DNA of 40,869 nt, taken from the NCBI GenBank assembly GCA_035628645.1, contig DASPJL010000138.1, forward strand, positions 1-40,869, given 5' to 3'. The position numbers were made by a program, and so were the translations under genes. This DNA comes from DASPJL01 sp035628645 (lineage in GTDB: Bacteria > Bacteroidota > Bacteroidia > Cytophagales > Cyclobacteriaceae). Under the pieces are notes generated by a model. The model ran no database searches. It saw nothing but the letters and a program-made list of their open reading frames with translations, and was not told where the DNA came from. This document shows positions 16,913 to 24,243 of the stretch, piece by piece; positions within the stretch are counted from its first letter, which is position 1, and each line of letters begins with the position of its first letter.

Positions 16913-17908
16913 TTATGGCTTTAAGCTAACTAGTTTCTCAAATGCTTTAAGCGCTGCCCCCGATTTTAAAGATTCTTCCGCACTTGCTAAGGATTCCTTC
17001 AAACTTCCATTTTGATTAGCACAATATATAGCTAGCGCAGAATTGGCTAAAACCACTTGATTCTGGGCTTTTGTACCGTTCCCTTTTAATATATTCTCAA
17101 ATATTTTTGCTGACTCCTGAATGGTATCTCCTCCACACAGCTCTTCTTGCCGTAAGGTATTCAGTCCTAAATCTCCCGGCCCCAGTTCCACTTCTTCTCT
17201 CTTGGATATTATTCTAAAATTACCTGTCAATGATACCTCATCGTAGCCATCCAAAGAATGAATAATGATATAACTTTTATCTGTTTGCTGATACAAATAA
17301 GAGTATAACCGTGCAAGCTCAAGACTGAAAACGCCAACAATTTGCTTTTTAGGCCGTGATGGATTTACCATTGGCCCCAGCATATTGAAGAAAGTCTTAA
17401 CCCCCAATTCCTGACGTATGGGCGCGACATTTTTCATTGCAGGATGAAATAAAGGCGCATGCAAAAAACATATATTCGCTTTATCCAGGCACTTTTCAAG
17501 AAAGTCTTTTTGATTGGTAAAATGCACCCCAAAGTGAGAAAGTAAATTGGAAGACCCACACAAGGACGAAACGCCATTATTTCCGTGTTTGGCTACCTTC
17601 TGCCCTGTTCCCGCCACGATAAATGCCGAAAGGGTTGAAATATTAAACGTATCCTTTCCATCTCCGCCTGTTCCGCATAAATCCATCGCATCAAAGCCAT
17701 TAAGGTCGATGGGAACACAAAGCTCCAGCATTGCATCCCGAAAACCTTCAAGTTCATCTACAGTAATACTTCTCATTGAATAAACCGTGAGGAATGCAGC
17801 CATCTGACTGTGGTTGTATTTCCCCTGGGTAAGATTTATTAAGACCTCTTTGGCTGATTTTTTATCCAAAGACTTATATTCGAATAGTTTATTAAGTATT
17901 GCCTTCAA
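16913..17908 (-). CDS. trpD: Anthranilate phosphoribosyltransferase
   Basis: The 331-residue enzyme transfers phosphoribose from PRPP to anthranilate. The PRPP-binding loop CGTGGDGKDTFNIST (78-92), KHGNNGVSS (107-115) and the second metal-binding part (GYDEVSLTG) are present. The protein is free-standing and not fused to TrpG. It starts 73 bp after the trpG stop codon, and its length is normal. Confidence 0.97.
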   Translation of the reverse strand: MKAILNKLFEYKSLDKKSAKEVLINLTQGKYNHSQMAAFLTVYSMRSITVDELEGFRDAMLELCVPIDLNGFDAMDLCGTGGDGKDTFNISTLSAFIVAGTGQKVAKHGNNGVSSLCGSSNLLSHFGVHFTNQKDFLEKCLDKANICFLHAPLFHPAMKNVAPIRQELGVKTFFNMLGPMVNPSRPKKQIVGVFSLELARLYSYLYQQTDKSYIIIHSLDGYDEVSLTGNFRIISKREEVELGPGDLGLNTLRQEELCGGDTIQESAKIFENILKGNGTKAQNQVVLANSALAIYCANQNGSLKESLASAEESLKSGAALKAFEKLVSLKP

Positions 17909-17981
17909 TTTACTGCTGAATTTATAATTTATTAAACAACCAAATCTAATGATTTTATTACCTCAAATAGTACTTCCTCCT

Positions 17982-18554
17982 TTACTTTCCTTCTAACCAG
18001 TTGATCATCATTTCTTTTCCGTATTCGGTTAAGAAAGATTCAGGATGGAACTGAACACCTTTAACGTCGTGAATTTTATGCTTGATTCCCATAACAAGAT
18101 TGTTATCATCCACCGCTGTAATTTCTATTTCTTGTGGTAAAGAATCCGCTACCACTGTCCATGAATGATATCTGGCAACTGTTAATTCTTTTGGGATGTC
18201 TTTAAACAAAGGATCTCCATTCAGAATTTTAATTTTAGTAGCAATTCCGTGCAGCACCTCGGTCATATTTTGCAAGGATCCACCATAAGCTTCAGCGATT
18301 CCCTGATGTCCCAGGCAAACACCCAAAATACTCTTTTTAGGACCATAGGTTTTTATAACTTCCTGCATGATTCCTGCTTCTGAAGGAATGCCCGGACCTG
18401 GAGAAAGTAATATTTTGTCATAAGAATCTATAGATTTAAGATCAATTTTATTATTTCTATAAACATCCATCTGACTCCCATATCCCAGTTCAGTGATTAA
18501 ATGAACAAGGTTATAGGTAAAAGAATCGTAATTATCTAAAACAAGTATCTTCAT
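17982..18554 (-). CDS. trpG: Anthranilate synthase glutamine amidotransferase subunit
   Basis: This 190-residue class I glutamine amidotransferase releases ammonia from glutamine for TrpE. The catalytic triad is C80 (GVCLGHQG), H170 and E172 (VQFHPESF), and the oxyanion region SPGPG is at 51-55. The gene follows trpE by 72 bp. In some bacteria the same subunit also serves 4-amino-4-deoxychorismate synthase (pabA); the operon position makes the tryptophan role primary here. Confidence 0.96.
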   Translation of the reverse strand: MKILVLDNYDSFTYNLVHLITELGYGSQMDVYRNNKIDLKSIDSYDKILLSPGPGIPSEAGIMQEVIKTYGPKKSILGVCLGHQGIAEAYGGSLQNMTEVLHGIATKIKILNGDPLFKDIPKELTVARYHSWTVVADSLPQEIEITAVDDNNLVMGIKHKIHDVKGVQFHPESFLTEYGKEMMINWLEGK

Positions 18555-18626
18555 AATAAGTAGGGTAATTAATCTTGTGACATTTCCATTTAGAGCTTAA
18601 CATTAAAAATTCCTCATTCCATTCAA

Positions 18627-20066
18627 TTATTCGGCAAAATTATAATCTGCCACCCTTTTAAATTTTTCTTCTGCCATTCTTATTGCTTTTCGCAAAGCGG
18701 CTAACTTATTGTTTACTTCCTCCAATTCCGTTCGCGTGTCGGATTTAGCCACTACTCCTGCTCCTGCCTGATAATACAACGTATTGTTTTTGCTTAAAAA
18801 AGACCTGATCATAATACAATGGTTGAAATCGCCGTTGAAACTCATAAAGCCTATTGCTCCTCCATAAAAACCTCTCCTTTGCTTTTCATATTTATCTATT
18901 AACTGCATTGCCATATGTTTCGGGGCACCCGAAAGTGTTCCCGCAGGAAAAGTATCCGCAACCATCCTGATTGAAGTTTTATCGTCGGAAAGTGTTCCGG
19001 TAACTTTTGATACCAAATGAATTACATGAGAATAAAATTGGATTTCTTTGAACGTCTCCACTTTTACATCTTTTCCATTCCGGCTTAAGTCATTTCTGGC
19101 AAGATCCACAAGCATCACGTGTTCTGAGCTTTCCTTCGGATCATCATATAATTGCTTTGCCAACTCTTCATCTGCCTTGTCGTTTCCTGTTCTTCGGAAT
19201 GTACCCGCAATCGGAAAAATACTTGCCTTTCTTTTATTTATAACAATCTGAGCTTCAGGTGAAGAACCGAATATTTTAAAACTTCCGAAATCAAAATAAA
19301 AAAGATAGGGAGACGGATTTATTGATCTTAAGGTTCTGTAAACATTAAACTCATCTCCTTTGAATGGAGTGGAAAATTTCCTTGATAAAACGATTTGAAA
19401 AACGTCGCCGCGATAACAATGCTTTTTCCCGTTTTCTATTACTTCAAGGAATTCTTCATTGGTAAAATTAGATACTTCTTCTCCATCGGTATGGAAATGA
19501 TAGGAAGGATAATTTTTATTTTCTATTAAGGATTCAATGAGCTCAATACCATTGCTGGCTTCAGAATCATCCAAGTAATGTTTGAAAATGTGAAGTTCAT
19601 TTTTAAAATGGTTGATCACTATTACAAATTTGAAAACCTGATAGAACATTTGCGGGATTTTTGTATCAGGATCAGATTTGGATACAAATTTTATGTCCTC
19701 AAAATACTCCACCGAATCAAAAGACATATAACCGAAAATCCCATTATTGACAAAGCCCTGGGTAGCATGATCGGATTTAAAAGAGGAAGTGAAATTTTGA
19801 AGGTGGGCAATTGCTTCGTGTTTATCATTGATCTTAAATTGCTCCTTTTTCTTATCAGGATAAGCAATACAAATCTCATCATCTGTTAATTTAAAACTTG
19901 CTATAGGATCGCAGCAGATATAGGAATAGCTGTTTTCCGTGCCGTGATAATCAGAGCTTTCCAATAAAAACGTATTTACATATTTATCTCTGAGTTTTAG
20001 GTAAATACCTACCGGAGTAATGGTATCGGCAAGCATTCTTTTGTACTTAGTCTTTAAATTATACAT
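18627..20066 (-). CDS. trpE: Anthranilate synthase component I
   Basis: The 479-residue chorismate-using subunit is the first structural gene of the operon. The N-terminal LLESSD (34-39) matches the LLES motif that forms the tryptophan feedback site. The C-terminal chorismate-binding domain has FQIVLSRKFS, GSSPE, PIAGTFRRTG, ARNDL, FPAGTLSGAPK and GFYGGAIGF. The ATG at 20066 has an AAAGG-like stretch about 9 bases upstream. Transcription must pass the leader terminator at 20100-20129, so expression is probably set both by enzyme feedback and by attenuation. Confidence 0.97.
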   Translation of the reverse strand: MYNLKTKYKRMLADTITPVGIYLKLRDKYVNTFLLESSDYHGTENSYSYICCDPIASFKLTDDEICIAYPDKKKEQFKINDKHEAIAHLQNFTSSFKSDHATQGFVNNGIFGYMSFDSVEYFEDIKFVSKSDPDTKIPQMFYQVFKFVIVINHFKNELHIFKHYLDDSEASNGIELIESLIENKNYPSYHFHTDGEEVSNFTNEEFLEVIENGKKHCYRGDVFQIVLSRKFSTPFKGDEFNVYRTLRSINPSPYLFYFDFGSFKIFGSSPEAQIVINKRKASIFPIAGTFRRTGNDKADEELAKQLYDDPKESSEHVMLVDLARNDLSRNGKDVKVETFKEIQFYSHVIHLVSKVTGTLSDDKTSIRMVADTFPAGTLSGAPKHMAMQLIDKYEKQRRGFYGGAIGFMSFNGDFNHCIMIRSFLSKNNTLYYQAGAGVVAKSDTRTELEEVNNKLAALRKAIRMAEEKFKRVADYNFAE

Positions 20067-20099
20067 CTTATAAAACCTTTTATTTTAGAAAAAAACAAT

Positions 20100-20129
20100 A
20101 AAAAAAGGCTTACTGTGAACAGCAAGCCT
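20100..20129 (-). terminator. trp attenuator terminator hairpin (segments 3 and 4)
   Basis: On the minus strand AGGCTTGCTG pairs with CAGTAAGCCT (ten pairs, one of them G-U) around the loop TTCA, followed by seven T's. It is a strong intrinsic terminator 34 nt upstream of the trpE start and in the same direction, so its likely role is conditional termination within the leader. The left arm overlaps segment 3, which can instead pair with upstream segment 2. Confidence 0.9.
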
Positions 20130-20221
20130 CAATTTTAAAAATCTATATTTTAAGTAGAACTCTATAATAATGGCTGTTCACAAATCATTTTGATTTGCGC
20201 CACCACCAAATGTTATTATAG
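20114..20221 (-). promoter_or_regulatory. trp operon ribosome-mediated attenuator (segments 1-3)
   Basis: Three pairings are visible in the leader RNA. Segment 1 CTATAATAA (20213-20221), just before the Trp codons, pairs perfectly with TTATTATAG (20162-20170), giving the 1:2 hairpin. Segment 2 TGTGAACAGC (20173-20182) pairs perfectly over ten bases with segment 3 GCTGTTCACA (20114-20123), giving an antiterminator. Segment 3 can instead pair with segment 4 to form the terminator. A ribosome stalled at the Trp codons would cover segment 1 and free segment 2. A ribosome reaching the leader stop codon, 2 nt before segment 2, would cover segment 2 and let the terminator form. The layout matches the enterobacterial trp attenuator in logic; regulation is inferred from sequence. 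Confidence 0.9.
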
Positions 20222-20238
20222 TTTCTGTTTGTTATCAT
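20185..20238 (-). CDS. trpL: trp leader peptide with three consecutive Trp codons
   Basis: The 17-residue peptide MITNRNYNNIWWWRKSK ends with TGA. The three TGG codons are at 20200-20208. Tryptophan is rare, so three in a row in a short peptide placed between a promoter and a terminator in front of trpE is strong evidence for a sensing leader. The ATG follows an A-rich stretch (ACTAAAAAA), a plausible translation start in this group. A 7-bp local hairpin CAAATCA/TGATTTG (20181-20197) overlaps the stop codon. The peptide itself is probably unstable and has no other role. Confidence 0.9.
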   Translation of the reverse strand: MITNRNYNNIWWWRKSK

Positions 20239-20251
20239 TTTTTTAGTGTCT

Positions 20252-20282
20252 CAAAAGTAGTGAGACAAATTTAAAATCCAAA
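20252..20282 (-). promoter_or_regulatory. trp operon promoter, Bacteroidota sigma type
   Basis: On the minus strand, TTTG (20279-20282) and TACTTTTG (20252-20259) are separated by 19 nt. Both fit the Bacteroidota primary-sigma consensus (TTTG near -33, TAnnTTTG near -7). Transcription would start near 20245, only a few bases before the trpL start codon. Confidence 0.85.
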
Positions 20283-20342
20283 TTATTTTTAAAATTTTTT
20301 ATTTTTCATTGATTTATTACAATAAAAAGTCAAAATACACAA

Positions 20343-20864
20343 TTATCTCCCGTTGTAAATATAATCCTCAAGGTTTTTGATACTCGAAGTATACTTGAAA
20401 GCCTCAAAAACTACAGAATAGTTTTCAGGATCTACCGTTTTATCATAAGCAAACTTTGCAAAATCAAGTTTTGAACTTTCAAAGTTGAACATATTCATAA
20501 CATCCAAAATATCTACAGCTTTAAAAGGGAGGTCAGCCGCCGCATTTTTTGCAATTCTCAATCTATCGGCTTCGAACCTCTGATCATGAATCATATTCTT
20601 TGCATTCCTAATGGCCTCATTTTCTGACACAGGACGAGGATGTCTTACCACCACATGAACATATCGTATTGGTACTGGTGGTGCGAAATAAACTCTTGCG
20701 GGAGGAGGAATAACTACCCTTGGAGAGGGAGGCAACACTACAACTCTTCTTGCATAATGAGGAGTTCTGTGTCTTCTTGACCTTGGGTCGTGGGAATAAT
20801 CATTGGAAAAAGCATTTAATGAAAGCATTACAAACACAAGCGACACTATTACATTTGTTTTCAT
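20343..20864 (-). CDS. Exported DUF4476 protein
   Basis: The 173-residue protein has a signal peptide (MKTNVIVSLVFVMLSLNAFS), a basic and proline-rich linker (about 25-75, with repeats such as VVLPPSPRVVIPPPARV) and a C-terminal DUF4476 domain (about 82-173). The domain shows the alternating pattern DILDVMNMFNFESSKLDFAK and NYSVVFEAFKYTSSIKNLEDYI. DUF4476 is a Bacteroidota-rich helical domain of unknown role, usually periplasmic or surface-exposed. The gene is upstream of the trp promoter on the same strand, but the strong new promoter indicates a separate unit. Confidence 0.85.
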   Translation of the reverse strand: MKTNVIVSLVFVMLSLNAFSNDYSHDPRSRRHRTPHYARRVVVLPPSPRVVIPPPARVYFAPPVPIRYVHVVVRHPRPVSENEAIRNAKNMIHDQRFEADRLRIAKNAAADLPFKAVDILDVMNMFNFESSKLDFAKFAYDKTVDPENYSVVFEAFKYTSSIKNLEDYIYNGR

Positions 20865-20939
20865 AACCGTAGCGTTTATTGCTTCTTATTAAACACAATT
20901 CGTGTGCCAATCGTGCAAAAACCTACACTTTACTTTTCT

Positions 20940-22024
20940 TTATTGCGTCAGCAGGAAAGCCTTTTCTGCCATTTCAACACCATTGACAATTATTGTAAGG
21001 TTATGATTGCCAGGATAATGCTTTCTGGTAGTTAATGTCTTGAAAGAATGACTTTTTGTGATAACAATATCTTTTCTCTCTTTCATGTTGAACTCTGATA
21101 TTTTAAAAACTTTCCTTGTTTGTTTCCCATTTGCTTTCATAAAATAAAGTCCGTATTCTATTCTCAGGTTTACATCGTTCTCTTCTTTTGATTCCAATTT
21201 AAAAGAAAATTGGAAAGCCCCTTCTATTGGAACTGTTAAAGAAGAACAATTAAGATCCTTAACTATAATGGATTCAGGGTGAAAGAAGTTAAAATGCGAC
21301 AAAGCCTTGGTACTGCCTTTCCTCAACAAAGTCCTGCAAGCATGTTTAATGATCCAGTCTGTGTCTTTTCCAATGCCTCGCCATCTTTTAGCTATTTCTA
21401 ACACTAGATCAGGATTATCTTTTGAAATATCATTCAGGTTATTGGCCACGCTTTTACGAACGTATTCAGAAGGATCATCTTTCAACTGTTCCAAAATGGG
21501 CAAAATCATCGAAGGATCTCTTTTAAAATCCCGCAAAGCCATTGCCCAAGGAAGGCTGGGTCTACAGCCTTCGCTGGCCAAACGCCTTACGTGATGATTT
21601 GAATGACCAGCCCATTTTAACATTTGATTCATTGTTTTTTCAGGATTTCTCTTTATGAAAGGCGGATTGCAAATTCTGAGCTGGAAAACTGCGTAAATAA
21701 TTCCAATGCATTCATGGATTCCTCTTCATATTCACTTCCATATGCTTCCACATAATCCGGAAAAAACATATAAAGAAATCCGTTAAACTGAGGCGCGGTT
21801 TGTTTTAAAATATCCAAAGCTTTCACATATTCTCCTGGCAAAAAAGCATTTAGACTCACAGTAATGTGTCTCATTCGCTGCTTCAGTTCTTTGGCAGGCC
21901 AATTGTCATCCAACACAAATTCCTGAAAATTTTTATCCTCAAAAGCCCCCCAGCTATTTTTCAAAACTATGGACAGGTTTTTAATCAATTCGACGGTGTA
22001 TAAATTCTTTAATAATTCCGGCAT
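20940..22024 (-). pseudogene. AlkD-like DNA alkylation repair HEAT protein, split by a one-base frameshift
   Basis: Two frames make one protein. The 5' part (22024-21653, 123 residues) begins MPELLKNLYTVELIKNLS and reaches QFSSSEFAIRLS before a stop. The 3' part (from the ATG at 21632 to 20940, 230 residues) holds the HEAT-like repeats (HHVRRLASEGCRPSLPWA, DDPSEYVRKSVANNLNDIS). Re-reading one C at 21661-21662, as if CCC had become CC, restores RPFIKRNPEKTMNQML across the gap. That is the sequence expected for the family and would give a 361-residue protein. In this family the HEAT superhelix binds alkylated DNA. A real mutation, a sequencing error in a C-run, or two separately translated halves cannot be told apart here. 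Confidence 0.85.
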
Positions 22025-22147
22025 TTTAATTTTTTAGGTAAAAGTATTACCTTCAATTGACAAGGGTATGTCACACCCGAAATAATATACCGAAGTTTTT
22101 TTGTTATTGATCATACACATTTTTCATAAATCTTTTACAATCGCTAT

Positions 22148-22155
22148 TATCTTTG
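22148..22155 (+). promoter_or_regulatory. Possible -7 element upstream of the DUF4403 gene
   Basis: TATCTTTG matches TAnnTTTG exactly. I see no TTTG at a proper distance upstream, so the promoter is half supported. Its predicted start point near 22162 would exclude the ATG at 22164 and favours the starts at 22191/22197. Confidence 0.5.
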
Positions 22156-22190
22156 TGACTAAAATGCAGGTAAATACCAGATTCACACGA

Positions 22191-23597
22191 ATGATAATGT
22201 CTAGAATATTACTGGTTCCTTTGATCTTTTGCATGTTCTTGTTGGAATCGTGCAAATCCGTTAAACCAGAGAAACCGGAAGAAAATTATATAGAAAAAGC
22301 TATTGAGCGTCCTTCGTCCTGGTTAAATATTCCAATTGAAATCCCCTTGGCGCAGATTGAAGATCAGATAAATAAAGAAATTGCGGGGCTAATCTATGAG
22401 GATACGTCTTTTGAAAACAATGGCAATGACATGCTGATGTTTAAGGTCTGGAAAAAAGACAGGATAAGAATTTCCTTTAAAGAAGATGCTTTTTATTTTG
22501 ACCTTCCCCTTAAAATATGGGCAAAGGCAGGCTTTAAAGCAGAATCCTTTGGCATAGACCTTTCCCAGGAGAAAGCCACTGAAATGGAACTTAATGTCCG
22601 ACTGAAGTCTGTACTGGGCGTAAACAGTCAATGGAAAATAGCGCCGGTCACTACTGCTGCGGGGCATCAATGGTTTAAGAGGCCGGTAGTAAAAATTGGC
22701 TTTTTTGAAATTTCGCTGGCTCCGATCCTGGATCAGGTATTGCAAAATCAACAAGGCTCGATAGCCAAAGAACTGGATAAAGAAATCCAAAACAGAATTC
22801 AAATCAAACCCTATGTGCAAGAAGCCTGGGAGCAGATTCAGCAACCCTTTGAACTTTCACAACAAATTAACGCGTGGCTCAAGATAACGCCTTCGGAAAT
22901 CATGATGACACCTTTAACAGTCAGGAACAATCAAATCGTAACAAATATTGGCATCAAAGGTTATGTGGATACTTTTTTTGGGAATAAACCTGAATTTACT
23001 TTAAACACCAACCTTCCGCCATTGCAAACCATTAAACAGGTCCAGGAAAGATTTCAGATTGCTTTAACCGGACAAATTACACATGATTATGCTAAAAGTC
23101 TAGTAGAACAAAACTTTGTAGGTCAGACCTATTCCTTCAATAAAGGAAAACGTCAAATTAAAATAACAGGTATTGATCTGTACGGAAGTAATGGAAAACT
23201 TGTAATAAAGTTAAATATTGACGGAAGTGTCAAAGGTGAAATTTATCTTAAGGGTAATCCTGTTTTTGACCAGAATTCTTCTACTTTAATTGTAGAAAAC
23301 CTTGAATATGACATAAAAACCAAAAATGCCCTCGTAAGAGTAGCAGATTGGATGAATCATGGAAATTTCATTAAAACAATTGAGCAAAATCTGCGCCTCC
23401 CTCTGGGAAAAGAAATTGAACAGACCAAAAGGCTTATCCGTCAAAACTTAAATAATCACCGGGTTTCAGAAAATATAGTATTAAATGGCAAACTAGAAAA
23501 CCTTATTCCTGGCGATGTTTTGATAACCAAAGAAGCTATTCATGCCAGAGTCACAGCAGAAGGACAGATTCAGGTAAAAATTGAAGGATTGCTTTAA
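22191..23597 (+). CDS. DUF4403-family lipoprotein
   Basis: From the ATG at 22191 the protein has 468 residues. MIMSRILLVPLIFCMFLLESC is a lipoprotein signal with a lipobox (LESC, Cys21). An upstream frame extends to 22101 (TTG) and includes an ATG at 22164; I prefer 22191 because it gives a normal short signal and lies downstream of a likely -7 element. The rest matches the DUF4403 pattern: an all-beta duplicated domain with IPIEIPLAQIEDQINKEI near the start, AGFKAESFGIDLS, a central PFELSQQINAWLKITP and a C-terminal VNGK/LNGKLENLIPGDVLITKEAI-type end. Members are probably periplasmic or outer-membrane lipoproteins with lipid-binding-like folds; the function is unknown. Confidence 0.83.
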   Translation: MIMSRILLVPLIFCMFLLESCKSVKPEKPEENYIEKAIERPSSWLNIPIEIPLAQIEDQINKEIAGLIYEDTSFENNGNDMLMFKVWKKDRIRISFKEDAFYFDLPLKIWAKAGFKAESFGIDLSQEKATEMELNVRLKSVLGVNSQWKIAPVTTAAGHQWFKRPVVKIGFFEISLAPILDQVLQNQQGSIAKELDKEIQNRIQIKPYVQEAWEQIQQPFELSQQINAWLKITPSEIMMTPLTVRNNQIVTNIGIKGYVDTFFGNKPEFTLNTNLPPLQTIKQVQERFQIALTGQITHDYAKSLVEQNFVGQTYSFNKGKRQIKITGIDLYGSNGKLVIKLNIDGSVKGEIYLKGNPVFDQNSSTLIVENLEYDIKTKNALVRVADWMNHGNFIKTIEQNLRLPLGKEIEQTKRLIRQNLNNHRVSENIVLNGKLENLIPGDVLITKEAIHARVTAEGQIQVKIEGLL

Positions 23598-23633
23598 GGG
23601 TTTCCAAAAGTCTCAGTCAACTTCATAACAAAT

Positions 23634-23675
23634 GCCAGGAACTGGATCAATTTTCCGGCTCTTTTTATGTTTTTC
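23634..23675 (+). terminator. Possible intrinsic terminator of the DUF4403 gene
   Basis: GCC-A-GGAA (23634-23641) can pair with TTCCGGC (23653-23659) with one bulged base, followed by a T-rich run (23660-23675). The stem is imperfect and the U-tract is interrupted, so the call is moderate. Confidence 0.45.
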
Positions 23676-23699
23676 CCTATAAGAATTCCCATTTTTCAT

Positions 23700-23921
23700 A
23701 CTGAAAAAATTCTTACCAGCGACTGAAAAAATCTTCTCCAGCCATTGAAAAAATTTTGTCCGTCGACTGAAAAAAACATGTTTGCTTACTGAAAGTAAAA
23801 TGTCGAGCGTCGCTGGTTAACTTACTTAGTGCCGCTGGTCAACTTACTTAGCGTCGCTAGTCAACTTCCGGAAGCTGGCTGGTGAAGTTGGTCAGCCTGT
23901 TTGTCAAGCGTTTGGTCAGGA
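23700..23921. repeat. Degenerate tandem repeat, about ten units of 22 bp
   Basis: A CTG-like core recurs at 23701, 23723, 23745, 23767, 23789, 23813, 23835, 23857, 23879 and 23901, a spacing of 22 bp except for one step of 24. The first four units share CTGAAAAAATT-like starts. The later units share GCTGGTCAACTTACTTAG-like starts, and the two groups agree at CTG, at AA and at a following T. All three frames on both strands are interrupted or meaningless and 22 is not a multiple of three, so this is not a coding repeat. It begins about 100 bp after the DUF4403 stop. There are no unique spacers, so it is not a CRISPR array. Confidence 0.8.
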
Positions 23922-24243
23922 AATGACTTTTTGTTAATCATGAGAAGAGGAGCGGTGGTTGATGGTCTATAAAAGTATGTGAAGGCGTTAGTGGAATATA
24001 GATTTTAGAAATGATTTCTTAATTTATGTTTTCCGGATTTCGTGATCTTTAAGTCGTTTATTAGTAAATACCTAATGCACTGAAATAAACATAAGAAGAA
24101 AGACCTACTTTTTGGACATCTCCTCCCTCCCCATAAATCCTGCATTCCTTTTTTCACTTCTCCTGTCTTCTAGATAATTACGTGTTTTTTATACTGGTAT
24201 TTTGTAAATTATTTCGCTATAATTGGCAACTTTTTACACAAAA
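23922..24243. other. Intergenic region between the 22-bp repeat and the MFS gene
   Basis: These 322 bp hold no gene that I can support. There is a small hairpin (AGAAAT/ATTTCT, near 24008) and a pyrimidine-rich stretch (24115-24172). TATAATTG just before the MFS gene partly resembles a -7 element, but without a well-placed -33 element. Confidence 0.4.

Noticed and set aside
20283..20342. Possible terminator of the DUF4476 gene just before the trp promoter
   Set aside because: Only a weak T-rich/A-rich pairing with mismatches is possible; no convincing stem.
21653..21664. Programmed -1 frameshift in the AlkD-like gene
   Set aside because: The site CGCCTTTC is not a known slippery heptamer and there is no clear downstream stimulator hairpin; a lost C in a C-run is simpler.
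23700..23921. Possible CRISPR array
   Set aside because: Units are adjacent 22-bp tandem copies without unique spacers, the copies are degenerate, and there are no cas genes nearby.
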